A stretch of 64,000 bases of DNA from Areca catechu (lineage: Eukaryota; Streptophyta; Magnoliopsida; Arecales; Arecaceae). Below the pieces are notes generated by a model. That model worked only from the letters and a program-made list of their open reading frames with translations. It did not search any database and was not told the DNA's origin. The stretch spans positions 59,514,748 to 59,578,747 of the forward strand of contig CM038038.1 in assembly GCA_021397845.1 (NCBI GenBank), read 5' to 3'. Within the stretch, counting starts at the first letter, position 1. Each line of letters opens with the position of its first letter. Both the position numbers and the translations under genes were made by a program. Below are positions 55,795-64,000 of the stretch, piece after piece.

Positions 55795-57483
55795 CTAGGT
55801 TTGACCTTGGGTCGGAGGATGGCATGCAGAGCATGAAAACTTATCATGGGTGCCTAGTAGGTGCCATAAGGTCTTCCAGAAGTAGGTGGCAAACCTAATA
55901 GGTTCTGACACATGGTTCACTCTAAAGACTTCGATAAAGTATACTTGGATGGTGTAAGAAGCATTGGAAGTCCTAGAGAAAGGGAGGAAATATGAGATGG
56001 AGTCTTGAATTACCTGTTGACTAAAGGTGGTGACCTGAAGGTTTGAATGGTGATCTATGAGTGTCAACTGGTCATCCTTACGAAAGGAAAAGTTTGCTAC
56101 TCCCAGGAATGGATCTAGAGATGGTTCGGGAAGTAGCGTAGGACATGTGATTGCAATAGTTAAGGTTTGTTCTCTAAGCAAATAATGATCTATTTTCTCA
56201 AGAACTAGATTAAAGAATGATTCATGGAAGGGCCTATGGATGATGACCTCAAGACTTGAAATTTGACATATGGGTGCGGAAAGGTATACTCTATAGAAGG
56301 GTAGGTCAGTCATGCGAAGGAAGGCATCTAGGGTCATAAGGAGGACTTCTACAGGACTGGGTGAATCAATCCGCTCAAGACAAAGATGTTCAGCTGAGAT
56401 TACGGGAGAGACCTTAGTGGCTAGGCATGGGACAAGATCCAATTGTAAGAGGCTTGATTCAGTCATCCTAAGGAGAGGATCTACCATAGGGTGGGCAAAC
56501 TTAAACAGTTCAATGCAAAGATCTTCAATTGGTACTTGGGGAATGACTGTCATTAGAGGGTACGAACTGATAGCTCGGGCTAACACTATGAGTTCTTCCT
56601 GGGGGTATTTGACTAAAGGAACCTGGTTCTCACAAATCTCTTGAATTTCTGAACTAGGTCCTACCACTTGGTTGCTCTCCAAGGTCTCCTCAGGTAAGGA
56701 ACCAATAGTACTGATGTCACATTCTTCAAGTTCTTCCCCCTCATATTCATCAACTAGACTCAAGCCAGCATCATATACTTCCTCGATGCCATCTTCAATG
56801 GGTTTCGGGTCAGTGATAATCGGGTCAACTGATCCTAGGCTTGTCATACCTAACCTTTCTTCCTCATTGGTAGGCTTGGGATCTCCCTCATTAATGTCAT
56901 CCTTAGGATTCTTACCACTTAGCTGTGCACAAGCCAGTCCTATGCATGGGCACTGACTAGATTTATGGCCTCTTTCTCCATAAAACAAACAATCTTGTGA
57001 TATAGGAACCTGGGTCACACTGGGTTTCAAGCTAGTAGAGACCTTACTTGGGCATGGGTGTGGATCTAAATGGTTTGATCTAGAAGACTTGGGTTGTTGA
57101 GTGACTGGTCTAGAATATTGTAAGGACCTCTCATAGACATGATCCACACTATAGATATCATGGTTAGGCTTCCTAAGGTTATGCTCGGGATCACGGTATA
57201 AGGTCCTCCTAGGCTCCTGGCGTGGGTGAGGTTGGGGCCTATTAAATTTTGGATCAGGGGTCCAATTTTGATGTCTACGTTTCTCAACTACTTGGACTCG
57301 ATCCCTAAGCTGGGTAAAATTCTCATGGACTTGTTCTTTATACTGGGTAACAGTAGCAGTCAAATCCTGGCTTAACTTGTTCATGCTCTCAGTAAGAGCT
57401 CTAACCATGGCCTCTAAATCAGGTTGGGTTAGACCAGGTTGGTAGGGTACTCCATTCCGGGTAGACATGATGCAAGCAAACAC
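55795..57483 (-). CDS. Chr-E Gag-like ORF with a new C-terminal domain, 562 codons
   Basis: The longest open frame in the window. Start at 57483 or, more likely, MSTRNG at 57468. Residues about 20-75 look like a coiled coil (LEAMVRALTESMNKLSQDL). Residues 75-165 are Pro/Arg-rich. Near 170 is CLFYGERGHKSSQC, a CCHC-like motif with Tyr for the second Cys. Residues 195-290 are acidic. The last ~250 residues are hydrophobic and aromatic, ending SISYFLPFSRTSNASY, YFIEVFRV and RFATYFWKTLWHLLGTHDK, matched in Chr-C at 35303-35740. No retrotrans_gag motif or protease site is seen. Role unknown; packaging by an autonomous partner is inference. Confidence 0.8.
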   Translation of the reverse strand: MFACIMSTRNGVPYQPGLTQPDLEAMVRALTESMNKLSQDLTATVTQYKEQVHENFTQLRDRVQVVEKRRHQNWTPDPKFNRPQPHPRQEPRRTLYRDPEHNLRKPNHDIYSVDHVYERSLQYSRPVTQQPKSSRSNHLDPHPCPSKVSTSLKPSVTQVPISQDCLFYGERGHKSSQCPCIGLACAQLSGKNPKDDINEGDPKPTNEEERLGMTSLGSVDPIITDPKPIEDGIEEVYDAGLSLVDEYEGEELEECDISTIGSLPEETLESNQVVGPSSEIQEICENQVPLVKYPQEELIVLARAISSYPLMTVIPQVPIEDLCIELFKFAHPMVDPLLRMTESSLLQLDLVPCLATKVSPVISAEHLCLERIDSPSPVEVLLMTLDAFLRMTDLPFYRVYLSAPICQISSLEVIIHRPFHESFFNLVLEKIDHYLLREQTLTIAITCPTLLPEPSLDPFLGVANFSFRKDDQLTLIDHHSNLQVTTFSQQVIQDSISYFLPFSRTSNASYTIQVYFIEVFRVNHVSEPIRFATYFWKTLWHLLGTHDKFSCSACHPPTQGQT

Positions 57484-58353
57484 ACAAAATGAGACTCAAC
57501 TGAACGACTACGGGCTAACTAGACCTAGAGCCCAAACTAGATGCCCAATCAGAGTGGCAAGCTAGCCTGTAGTAACTCAGGACTCAGCCAGGCAGGTGTA
57601 AGGGGAGTGTTAGGTCCCTGAATGCCAATCCTAGACACCAATCAGAGATTGGCCAGGTAGGCGGACCAGCACACAAGCCCTTCGGGATGGAATCCCTGAA
57701 CCACCATTCTAGACACTGAGTACAAAGCACACACAGAGTAACCAGACAAACTGACTCAACACTAGCCTTAACCAGACTTGTTGATGTCCCTAGCCCACTA
57801 GGGCAAATTAGGTCTAATCAATTTTTAGATTAAAGGCTTAGGTTCGAATGAGTGGGTGGTGGTTTTGGGCTAAGGAGAGGTTATCAACTTCTCCCCTTAT
57901 CTTAGATGCTCAAATGCCCTTAAGATGAATTAAGAGATGAACACTCAAAAATAATTGGATTGCAGAACACAAAAACAGAGTTGCAGTAATTTAATTCTCA
58001 GAAATCCCACGGAAACCAATAAATCACACGAAAATTATGAAAAATATCTTCAATTATACTGGTTTTACCAAAATAAAAATCACTGAATTTGGAGTTAACT
58101 ACAGTGAGAGATAATTCCTGCAACAGAGTAATTACGGACTAAAAATAGAGCACTTCCTCGTTTACAATTCCTGCTACGAAGTTATAACCCAACGGATCCC
58201 CTACACGCCCTAGGAACACCCCGTGGAATGGGAAGAGGAGGTTTGCACCTTACTTCGTTCCTAGGACCGGATGTCCTGGGGAGTCTACTTCGAGCAGACA
58301 AAGTAAAAAGAGAGAGACTCAAACAAGCAATCAAAACAGAAACCCTAGACAGG
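57484..58353 (-). other. Chr-E leader
   Basis: No ORF of note. A hairpin CCAATCTCTGATTGG with TACCTGG before and TGTCTAGG after lies at 57630-57659 (minus sense); see findings. AGTGTCTAGAATGG further upstream is shared with the Chr-C leader (31540-31560). Confidence 0.75.
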
Positions 58354-58395
58354 GCTCTGATACCAAAATTGATGCAGAAGGAAGCTCTGATACCA
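58354..58395 (-). other. Chr-E duplicated primer-binding site
   Basis: TGGTATCAGAGC (minus) occurs at 58384-58395, next to the LTR, and again at 58354-58365. The 30-bp unit, which includes the LTR-end-like TTCTGCATCA, is nearly repeated. Confidence 0.85.
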
Positions 58396-58399
58396 AAAA

Positions 58400-60107
58400 T
58401 GATGCAGAACAAAAGAAGAGATGATGCGATACAGAAGCAAATTAAAATTAATGTATTTTTTTATTTATTTATTTTTAGAAGTCGGCTTTGACTCAAAGGA
58501 AAGATAAACTAATGTTGAAAGAAACTAAGAAATGACAAAAAGCACAATTAAAAGGAGTGGATTATCAGAGTAACTCAGAAGTAGGATCGCTGGAGATTGA
58601 GAAACCCCCAGACCTAGGGTTTACTCCTCTTTCAAGAAACAGACGAAGAGAAAAGAGAAGGTTTTATACCTGACTGTGATATCTCTCGTTGCTTCAATTG
58701 AAGGACACTCTCGAGCAGATTGTAGGATCCTTGGAGACGGGGTATCTTCGTAATAGATCCTCGGATTGTAGTCCTATGGCAAGGTTGGCCTTCTTCTCGA
58801 ACTCAGGATCTGGAAGAAGAAGAACAAAAAGAAAGAACCAGAAACTCAAAGAAAGACACTGACCTGAGTACTTAATGAAGATTGTTGGATGTAGAAGTTC
58901 CGGAGATCTTGATACTGATCTGACTCTCCTTTGAACTGGCTCTGTAGTTGAAACAGTTGATCTGAACCTAGATGCTGGTGACCGGCTTCGATGTGGAAGA
59001 GAGGGGCCGTGGGATGAAGATGAAAAATTAGGGTTTGGTGGTGGTGGAGTAGAGATGGGTGGACTAAGCTAAGGTTTTGGGGTTGGAGATCTCACACCTC
59101 CTCAAGGTTCCTAGGGAACCCGGATTTACTCCCTCACGGAGCTCAACACCTGAATACAAGTGCGGAAGAGAGAAACACAAAGTTGCTCACAAAGAATTTG
59201 ATTTCATTCATCTGATTCTTTTCAAACTTACATGGGGGTTTAATTTATAGGCCATTACAAGAGAGTAGGGTTTTACATCTTCCCATGTGGGACTAAAGGA
59301 GGGGATCTTCAAATTAGGATATCAATCCCTTAATTAATTCCAAAGTTGATTGAAGCTTCAAAAAGGAAAGTGGGTGGCGCCTCCTTGTCTTGACCTCCAA
59401 GAAAATATTTTTTTCCTTCAATGCTTGGCCTTATCTAGAAGTGTTTGGGCACCTGTTAACCTTGCCCTCCAAGAGAAAATTTGTTGCCTTTTATATTTGG
59501 CTTTAGTTGGAATGATTAGGGCGCCTCCTAACCTTGCTTTTCAAGAGAAATCTCCTTCCTTCCATGGCTCAACCCTTTTTGGATACCTCCTTTTCTTTCT
59601 CCCCAAGTTATGGCTCCTTCTAACTTTGTTTTGAGTATTTCTGGCAGGTAATGGGCGCCTCCTTGAATTTCTCTCCAAGAGAATTTCTTCCCTTTCATAG
59701 TTTGGTTCTTTTGGGAAGTCTTGGGCCGCCCCCTTGATTTGTGGACCCCTGGTGGATTTCTCCTCAATTGGCGCATGAAAGAGGGGAGCAGCGTGGGGAC
59801 CAAAGCCTGCTGGATGGAGATGTGGCACCCCCTGAACTCAGGCGTATGGCTGGGAGTGTGGCTGGGAGTGTGGCGCCCACTTGCTTGGCCTTGAGAGAAA
59901 ATGTAACACCCCAGGTTGAAGCCCTAGTCCACTACTGAGTCAACATGACTCAACAAAATAAAAATGCAGGTAATACAGACTCAAACTAAAATTGAGTTGA
60001 TCAAGTCAACCCTTATTACAAGCCAAAAACCCTAATTCTTCGGGCATGGTTAATCAAAGATCCAGATGGAGCTCTGAAGTCTTCTTCTGAGTCTGGTGCC
60101 CGCACCA
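58400..60107 (-). repeat. Chr-E 5' LTR
   Basis: Matches 53144-54875 almost base for base apart from two short length differences and a small number of substitutions. Ends TGATGCAGAAC/GCCCGCACCA on the plus strand. Confidence 0.9.
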
Positions 60108-60112
60108 TGTTC

Positions 60113-60325
60113 TGAGTTCACTCTGGTTGAGCCGACTCAGATAATCTTAGGGTTGGGCGAGCCGACTCGAATGTCGGGAAGTCGCTATTTAAGTAAGATC
60201 CGAGTAATATTTTCTTGCACTTAACTCTTTCTATTTCACTTCAAACTCACTCTACTCCACTCGGAACCTTTACCAATCTCTCTAGAACCATTCCCCAGAA
60301 TCTTGATTTCCTAAATCCCACTGCA
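60113..60325 (+). other. Sire-D spacer before the env-like ORF
   Basis: Continues the spacer cut by Chr-E. It has two more GAGCCGACTC motifs (60129, 60160) and an AT-rich run. The frame is open from 60215 but the protein-like part starts at the Met at 60326. Confidence 0.65.
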
Positions 60326-61783
60326 ATGGCTCCAAGGAGATCTACATGGAAGATTCCTCAAGCAGCAGAATCAAGTAAATGCAGTGAAGATTTGAAGAAA
60401 AAGGAAGAAAAGAGAAAGAGGTCCACTCCTGAACAGCAAGAAGAAGAAACATCCTCTCCGACTGAGAAATCCAATTCTATGGCCAACAGGCCTGTTACTT
60501 GAGGAATAAGGATCGATTTCTCCTTCCTAAAAGAAATGGAAATGAAGATCGAAAGTTGGATAGACAACCAGGGTTAGAAGTATTTCTGCTCTTTGGATAC
60601 TCTAACCTACCCTTCTCTAGTACGAACTTTTTATGAAAACCTAACTCTTGAAGAGTATCATTTAGAATCAACTGTTAAGGGAGTTAAAGTCATTGTGGAT
60701 GAAGAAAAGCTAGGTGACTTGCTCCAAATGCCAACAGACGGTGCAACTGAGCTTACCCTAACTGACAGAGAACACATTTTGAAGCTCATTTTGGAAAGAG
60801 AAGATGTAAGCTCCGTTTAGCATGTTCAAGCCAACTTGCTATCAAAGGAAATAAGACTTCTTTACAACATGATCAGTAGGATTTTCCTTCCCAGAATCGG
60901 TCGTTTCGATTAGGTGAGCGAAAAGGATATGACTTTTATGGGACATCTTATTGAAGAAGAACCTCTCAACCTTCCTTTCATCTTGATGATTCAAATGAGA
61001 GAAGCAACTAGAAAAGTTAAAGCATGCTTGCCCTACGGTATGGTTTTCACTCTACTATTTGAAGAAGCTGGAATAGACCTAACAAATGAGATAGGCAAGC
61101 CTCTACATCACTCTAACACTTATTCTTTCAATTCACTTAAAAGAATGGGATACAAACTGCAAGAAGGAGTATGGATAAAGAAATTGTCTAGTCAGATTGC
61201 TACTACTTCCTCTGATGATAATGAACAAGCTGATGTTGAAGCCAACAAGTCTAGAAACAAAGATGAAGATAGACTTGAAGATAAAATGATTACTCCATCT
61301 GAACTTAAGAAATTGATATTTCAAAGGATGGAATCAATTTTTGAGTCACTGATAGGTCATATGAATTCTGCTCTATATGATTTAAGAAGTTTAGTTAATG
61401 CCAGTTTGCAAAAAATGATATCAGAATAGATGCTTCATAAGGAGAAGATGGAAAAGGAAATGGACATTTTTAAAGAAGAAATCAGAAGTATCCTACTGCA
61501 ATCTTCAAAAGAAACTTTTACTGCTGAGGATACTCCTGTACATATCAACAAAGAGTCAGTTGAGACTTCTGCTCATCCATCTCCTGTTCCTTCATCTGAT
61601 CCACCTTCAATTGAAGCTAAACCTATTGTGACCAAGAAGAAGTCAAAGATTAAGAAGACTAAGATACCTAAAGCCCTAGTTAGAACTAGATTCAGGGATT
61701 TAAGGTTTAAACCCCTGAAAACCAAAATCTCTGATAAGGTTATAGATGTTTGCTCCTCTTCTTTTAGTGAAAAAGAAGAATAG
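60326..61783 (+). pseudogene. Sire-D env-like (third) ORF
   Basis: A single frame of 485 codons (MAPRRSTWKIPQ... to the stop at 61781) interrupted by about five in-frame stops (60500, 60575, 60818, 60911, 61427) but no frameshift. Parts in order: Lys/Glu-rich N-terminus, LVRTFYENLTLEEYHLESTV, VIVDEEKLGDLLQMP, HLIEEEPLNLPFILMIQM, LPYGMVFTLLFEEAGIDL, an acidic Asn/Asp-rich part, a coiled-coil-like MLHKEKMEKEMDIFKEEI and a basic tail. This resembles the env-like ORF of Sireviruses and the plant transposon protein domain found in some. No clear transmembrane segment is seen, so an envelope function is not supported here. Confidence 0.78.
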
Positions 61784-62660
61784 GTTGATTAGCTAGCCTT
61801 TTTGGTTGTATTGATCATATCTTTATACCTTTGACTTTTTAAATGAATGCTTTACTTCTTAGCAAGAAATCTTACTGAATGAATGTACCCTCTTTCATAC
61901 ATTGTATGGCAAATTTCTTAAAGAAATGAAAGTTCTTTTAGTAATTTCTATTATTGTCATGAATTATCCTTCTAATTATATAATGTTTTTGATACAACTG
62001 ATGAATTTTTAATAAGAATTTCCAATTGAGTTTAAGAAAGTGAAATTATCTCAAACAAATGATAAACACTTTCTCAATCTATTTCAAAATCAAATCTTTA
62101 TTGAACATACCTTTTTGATTGTTTGACTAAAAGGGGAAGAATGGTATCATTACTGATGATTGAGAATGGTATCATTACTAATGATTGAGCTGTCATGAAA
62201 ATTTCTGGTATCTATTTTGAGCTTCCTATTCAATTATTCTTAAAGTGCATAAAAAGAATGAAAAAGGGGGAGCACAAAAGTGATTGTATTCAAATGAAAC
62301 TAACTGCTTAATTATTTTTAAAACTTAGAGAAAGGGGGAGGTTTTCTTAAAGAATGGCTTTATCTCTAAATCTTCTCTTGCTTCGATTGCTCTAAGATTA
62401 ATCTTAATTCTGTCAAGATTTTAAACTCTGATACTCCATGTTTAATTCTGATAGTATGAAGCATGCAATGTCTAATACTTTGATACATACAAAAGCATTA
62501 ACATCAATGATATGTAATTTTATCATTAGAGCTCTAATATTTATTTACAAATACAGTTAGCTCAAATACATGTGAATACTTACTTTCATATATTTTTATA
62601 CATGTAAGTATAAAGAATTTTTCATGCCCAGTGTTTTGTCATCATCAAAAAGGGAGAGAT
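61784..62660 (+). other. Sire-D 3' untranslated region with several polypurine tracts
   Basis: Purine tracts at 62129-62140 (AAAAGGGGAAGA), 62261-62271 (AAAAAGGGGGA), 62327-62340 (GAGAAAGGGGGAG) and 62647-62660 (AAAAAGGGAGAGAT), the last directly before the 3' LTR. Multiple tracts are a known Sirevirus trait. A 24-bp tandem duplication GAATGGTATCATTACT...GATTGA lies at 62138-62190. Confidence 0.8.
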
Positions 62661-64000
62661 TATTGACCCCATAAGTTATTTTGATGATAACCAAATATTG
62701 GAGCATGCACATTTATTTCTAACAACTCTTCAAGTAGTTTACAAGTTTTTGTAGGATGATTTATTTTTTTAAACTTCAACTCCTACATCTTTAATTCTTG
62801 TTTTGAGTTGTGTTGTAATCTTATTTTGTAAAGAAGAACCCAATGAAAAAGTTAAGAAAAATCTATAAAAAGGGTTACTTCTATGAGTGTGTGTACCATA
62901 AAATTATTCTAAGTTGGTTGGCTTAAAAATTTTAAGTGTTGGTAAGAGTTTTTCTTTAAGTTCAATTGTAAAAATTATGAAGAAGTTACTCAAGCCGACC
63001 CAGTATGTTGAAGAGCCGACTCCACCTCATGGCACGCAACAAGGATTCTGGTATGCAGCAATTCGATCTGACTCGAAGGTAACGGAGCTGACTCTAGTGA
63101 ATCCGAGTCGATTGGAATAAGTCCGAGCCGACTCCTCCAGAGTCTAATTTTTGAAAATTTTTGAGAATAGCCAAGCGAGCCGACATGAACCGGAAAGAAC
63201 CGACTCTGCCAAACCTAATTTTGAAGACCTGAAAAAGTGAGTCGATGCGAACTGCAACAAGTCGACTCTTCCAGAGTAAAGATTTCAGAACCTGAGAAGA
63301 AGAGCCGACTAAAGGCCAAAAGAGCCGACTCCTCGAGTTTAAGATTTTTAAAGACAGAAGTTCGAGCCGACCCGAGCTATCAAGAGCCGACTCATCCAGA
63401 GTGAAGTTTTGCACCCTAAGACACCGAGCCGACTGCATTAAAGAATTGGCAACTCGACCTATCGACTCAAAGGATCCGAGCCAACTCGAAGGAATCCGAG
63501 CTGACTCGAATATCGCTTTTAGGTACATAACAGCTAGTTCCAGAATTTCTTTTTGAATAACAAAAAGTGCTCCAACGGTCATATGTCACTTCCCAATGGA
63601 CTACAATGTCTCAAACTACCTTGAAGTGAAGGAAGACCTTATATTTGAGGGATTTGAACTTCTCTCAAGAAAGATTTTGAAATGTTTCTCAAAGTTTTGA
63701 AGCTTTATTGAATATCCTACCTACCAACAAGGAAAAGAGCACAAGAGCATTAAAGTCAGTCTTCAAGTCTTCACCAACTCTGATCTGAAGCTTGAAGCAA
63801 TTTGGAAAGAAGCCACTAAAGCAGTTAAAGCTTATTCGAGAACATCCAAGTGGACTTCTATCAAGCTACACCGACAACTATCTGACAAATTGAATTTGAC
63901 AATTATTATTGCATTTATTTCAATTCATTTCTGAATTGTTTGGGTTATTAGTGAGCCCGGTTGAAAAACCAAATAGGTTCTTGGTGAGCCTTTGATAAAA
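62661..64000 (+). repeat. Sire-D 3' LTR, truncated by the window edge
   Basis: Starts TATTGACCCCATAAG (TG mutated to TA) and follows the 5' LTR through the GAGCCGACTC motifs (62990-63520) into the first units of the hairpin array (from about 63945). Confidence 0.88.

Larger units (their letters stand above)
53144..60107 (-). mobile_element. Chr-E: chromodomain Gypsy derivative without a catalytic pol
   Basis: 6964 bp with LTRs of 1732 bp (53144-54875) and 1708 bp (58400-60107) and a perfect target duplication TGTTC (53139-53143, 60108-60112). The internal 3.5 kb, read minus, holds duplicated primer sites, a leader, one 562-codon Gag-like ORF and an integrase tail with chromodomain. Protease, polymerase, RNase H and integrase core are absent. 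The LTRs look nearly identical, so this is probably the youngest insertion here. The same architecture and shared spacer sequence in Chr-C make a family. Confidence 0.9.
44792..64000 (+). mobile_element. Sire-D: Sirevirus with env-like third ORF, runs off the right edge
   Basis: 5' LTR 44792-47901 (with solo LTR H inside), primer site, gag, protease, integrase, reverse transcriptase, RNase H, linker, env-like ORF, multi-PPT region and 3' LTR from 62661. Chr-E (53144-60107) is nested between RNase H and the env-like ORF. Without insertions it would be about 11 kb or more. Left target copy is CGATT (44787-44791); the right is outside. The order and the third ORF are diagnostic for Sireviruses of the Maximus/SIRE type. 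Confidence 0.9.

Noticed and set aside
59350..59938. Frames in both Chr-E LTRs
   Set aside because: LTR sequence, present twice, no start context or domain; the copies differ by a frame-breaking indel.
60326..61783. True envelope glycoprotein
   Set aside because: No signal peptide, transmembrane helix or Cys pattern is visible; only the position and general type match env-like ORFs of Sireviruses.

Overview
The window is intergenic DNA from a flowering plant, probably one with a large repeat-rich genome. I found no host gene, tRNA, rRNA or CRISPR array. All but about 1.7 kb is assigned to LTR retrotransposons; that remainder (42241-43890) is probably also an LTR. Evidence for a plant: Sirevirus-type Copia elements, Tat-type and chromodomain Ty3/Gypsy pol fragments, and primer-binding sites matching plant initiator tRNA-Met (TGGTATCAGAGC or variants). 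The species cannot be told from the sequence. Working names below are mine.

Left part, outer to inner. A Ty3/Gypsy pol fragment (43891-44791, minus) was hit by an LTR-like insertion Y (42241-43890). Y was hit by Sirevirus Sire-B (minus; 5' LTR 40736-42240, gag-pol 37827-40735, reverse transcriptase continued at 18539-18932). Sire-B's reverse transcriptase received two insertions 394 bp apart. One is Chr-C (18933-37821, TSD CTAAT), a chromodomain Gypsy derivative that itself holds Copia Cop-F (21344-31530, TSD ATTAC) and a composite LTR insertion G (32275-34406). The other is Sirevirus Sire-X, of which only a 5' LTR piece is in view (17078-18538). Sire-X's LTR holds Sirevirus Sire-A (left edge to 17077), whose pol contains the tiny-internal-domain element Trm-1 (716-2907, TSD GATTG) and whose LTR contains Copia Cop-1 (6893-16479, TSD GGTTA/GGTTG).

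Right part. The same Gypsy fragment is interrupted at 44792 by Sire-D (plus), a Sirevirus with gag, pol, an env-like third ORF, several polypurine tracts and the start of its 3' LTR at the window edge. Sire-D carries a solo LTR H (46314-47641) in its 5' LTR and a second chromodomain Gypsy derivative, Chr-E (53144-60107, TSD TGTTC), between pol and the env-like ORF.

Most coding regions are decayed by stops and frameshifts. The best-preserved frames are the Cop-F gag (26991-27713) and the 562-codon Chr-E ORF (55795-57483).

The observations most worth following are: (1) Chr-C and Chr-E share one unusual architecture: coiled-coil/CCHC-like gag ORF, a conserved C-terminal domain I do not recognise, no protease, reverse transcriptase, RNase H or integrase core, but a retained integrase tail with chromodomain. 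(2) Sirevirus LTRs and the Cop-F leader carry arrays of stem-loops whose loops are conserved while the stems change in a compensating way, which points to RNA structure. (3) A CCAAY...RTTGG hairpin motif is shared by leaders of Copia and Gypsy elements. (4) Trm-1 keeps only primer site and polypurine tract (84 bp) between its LTRs.
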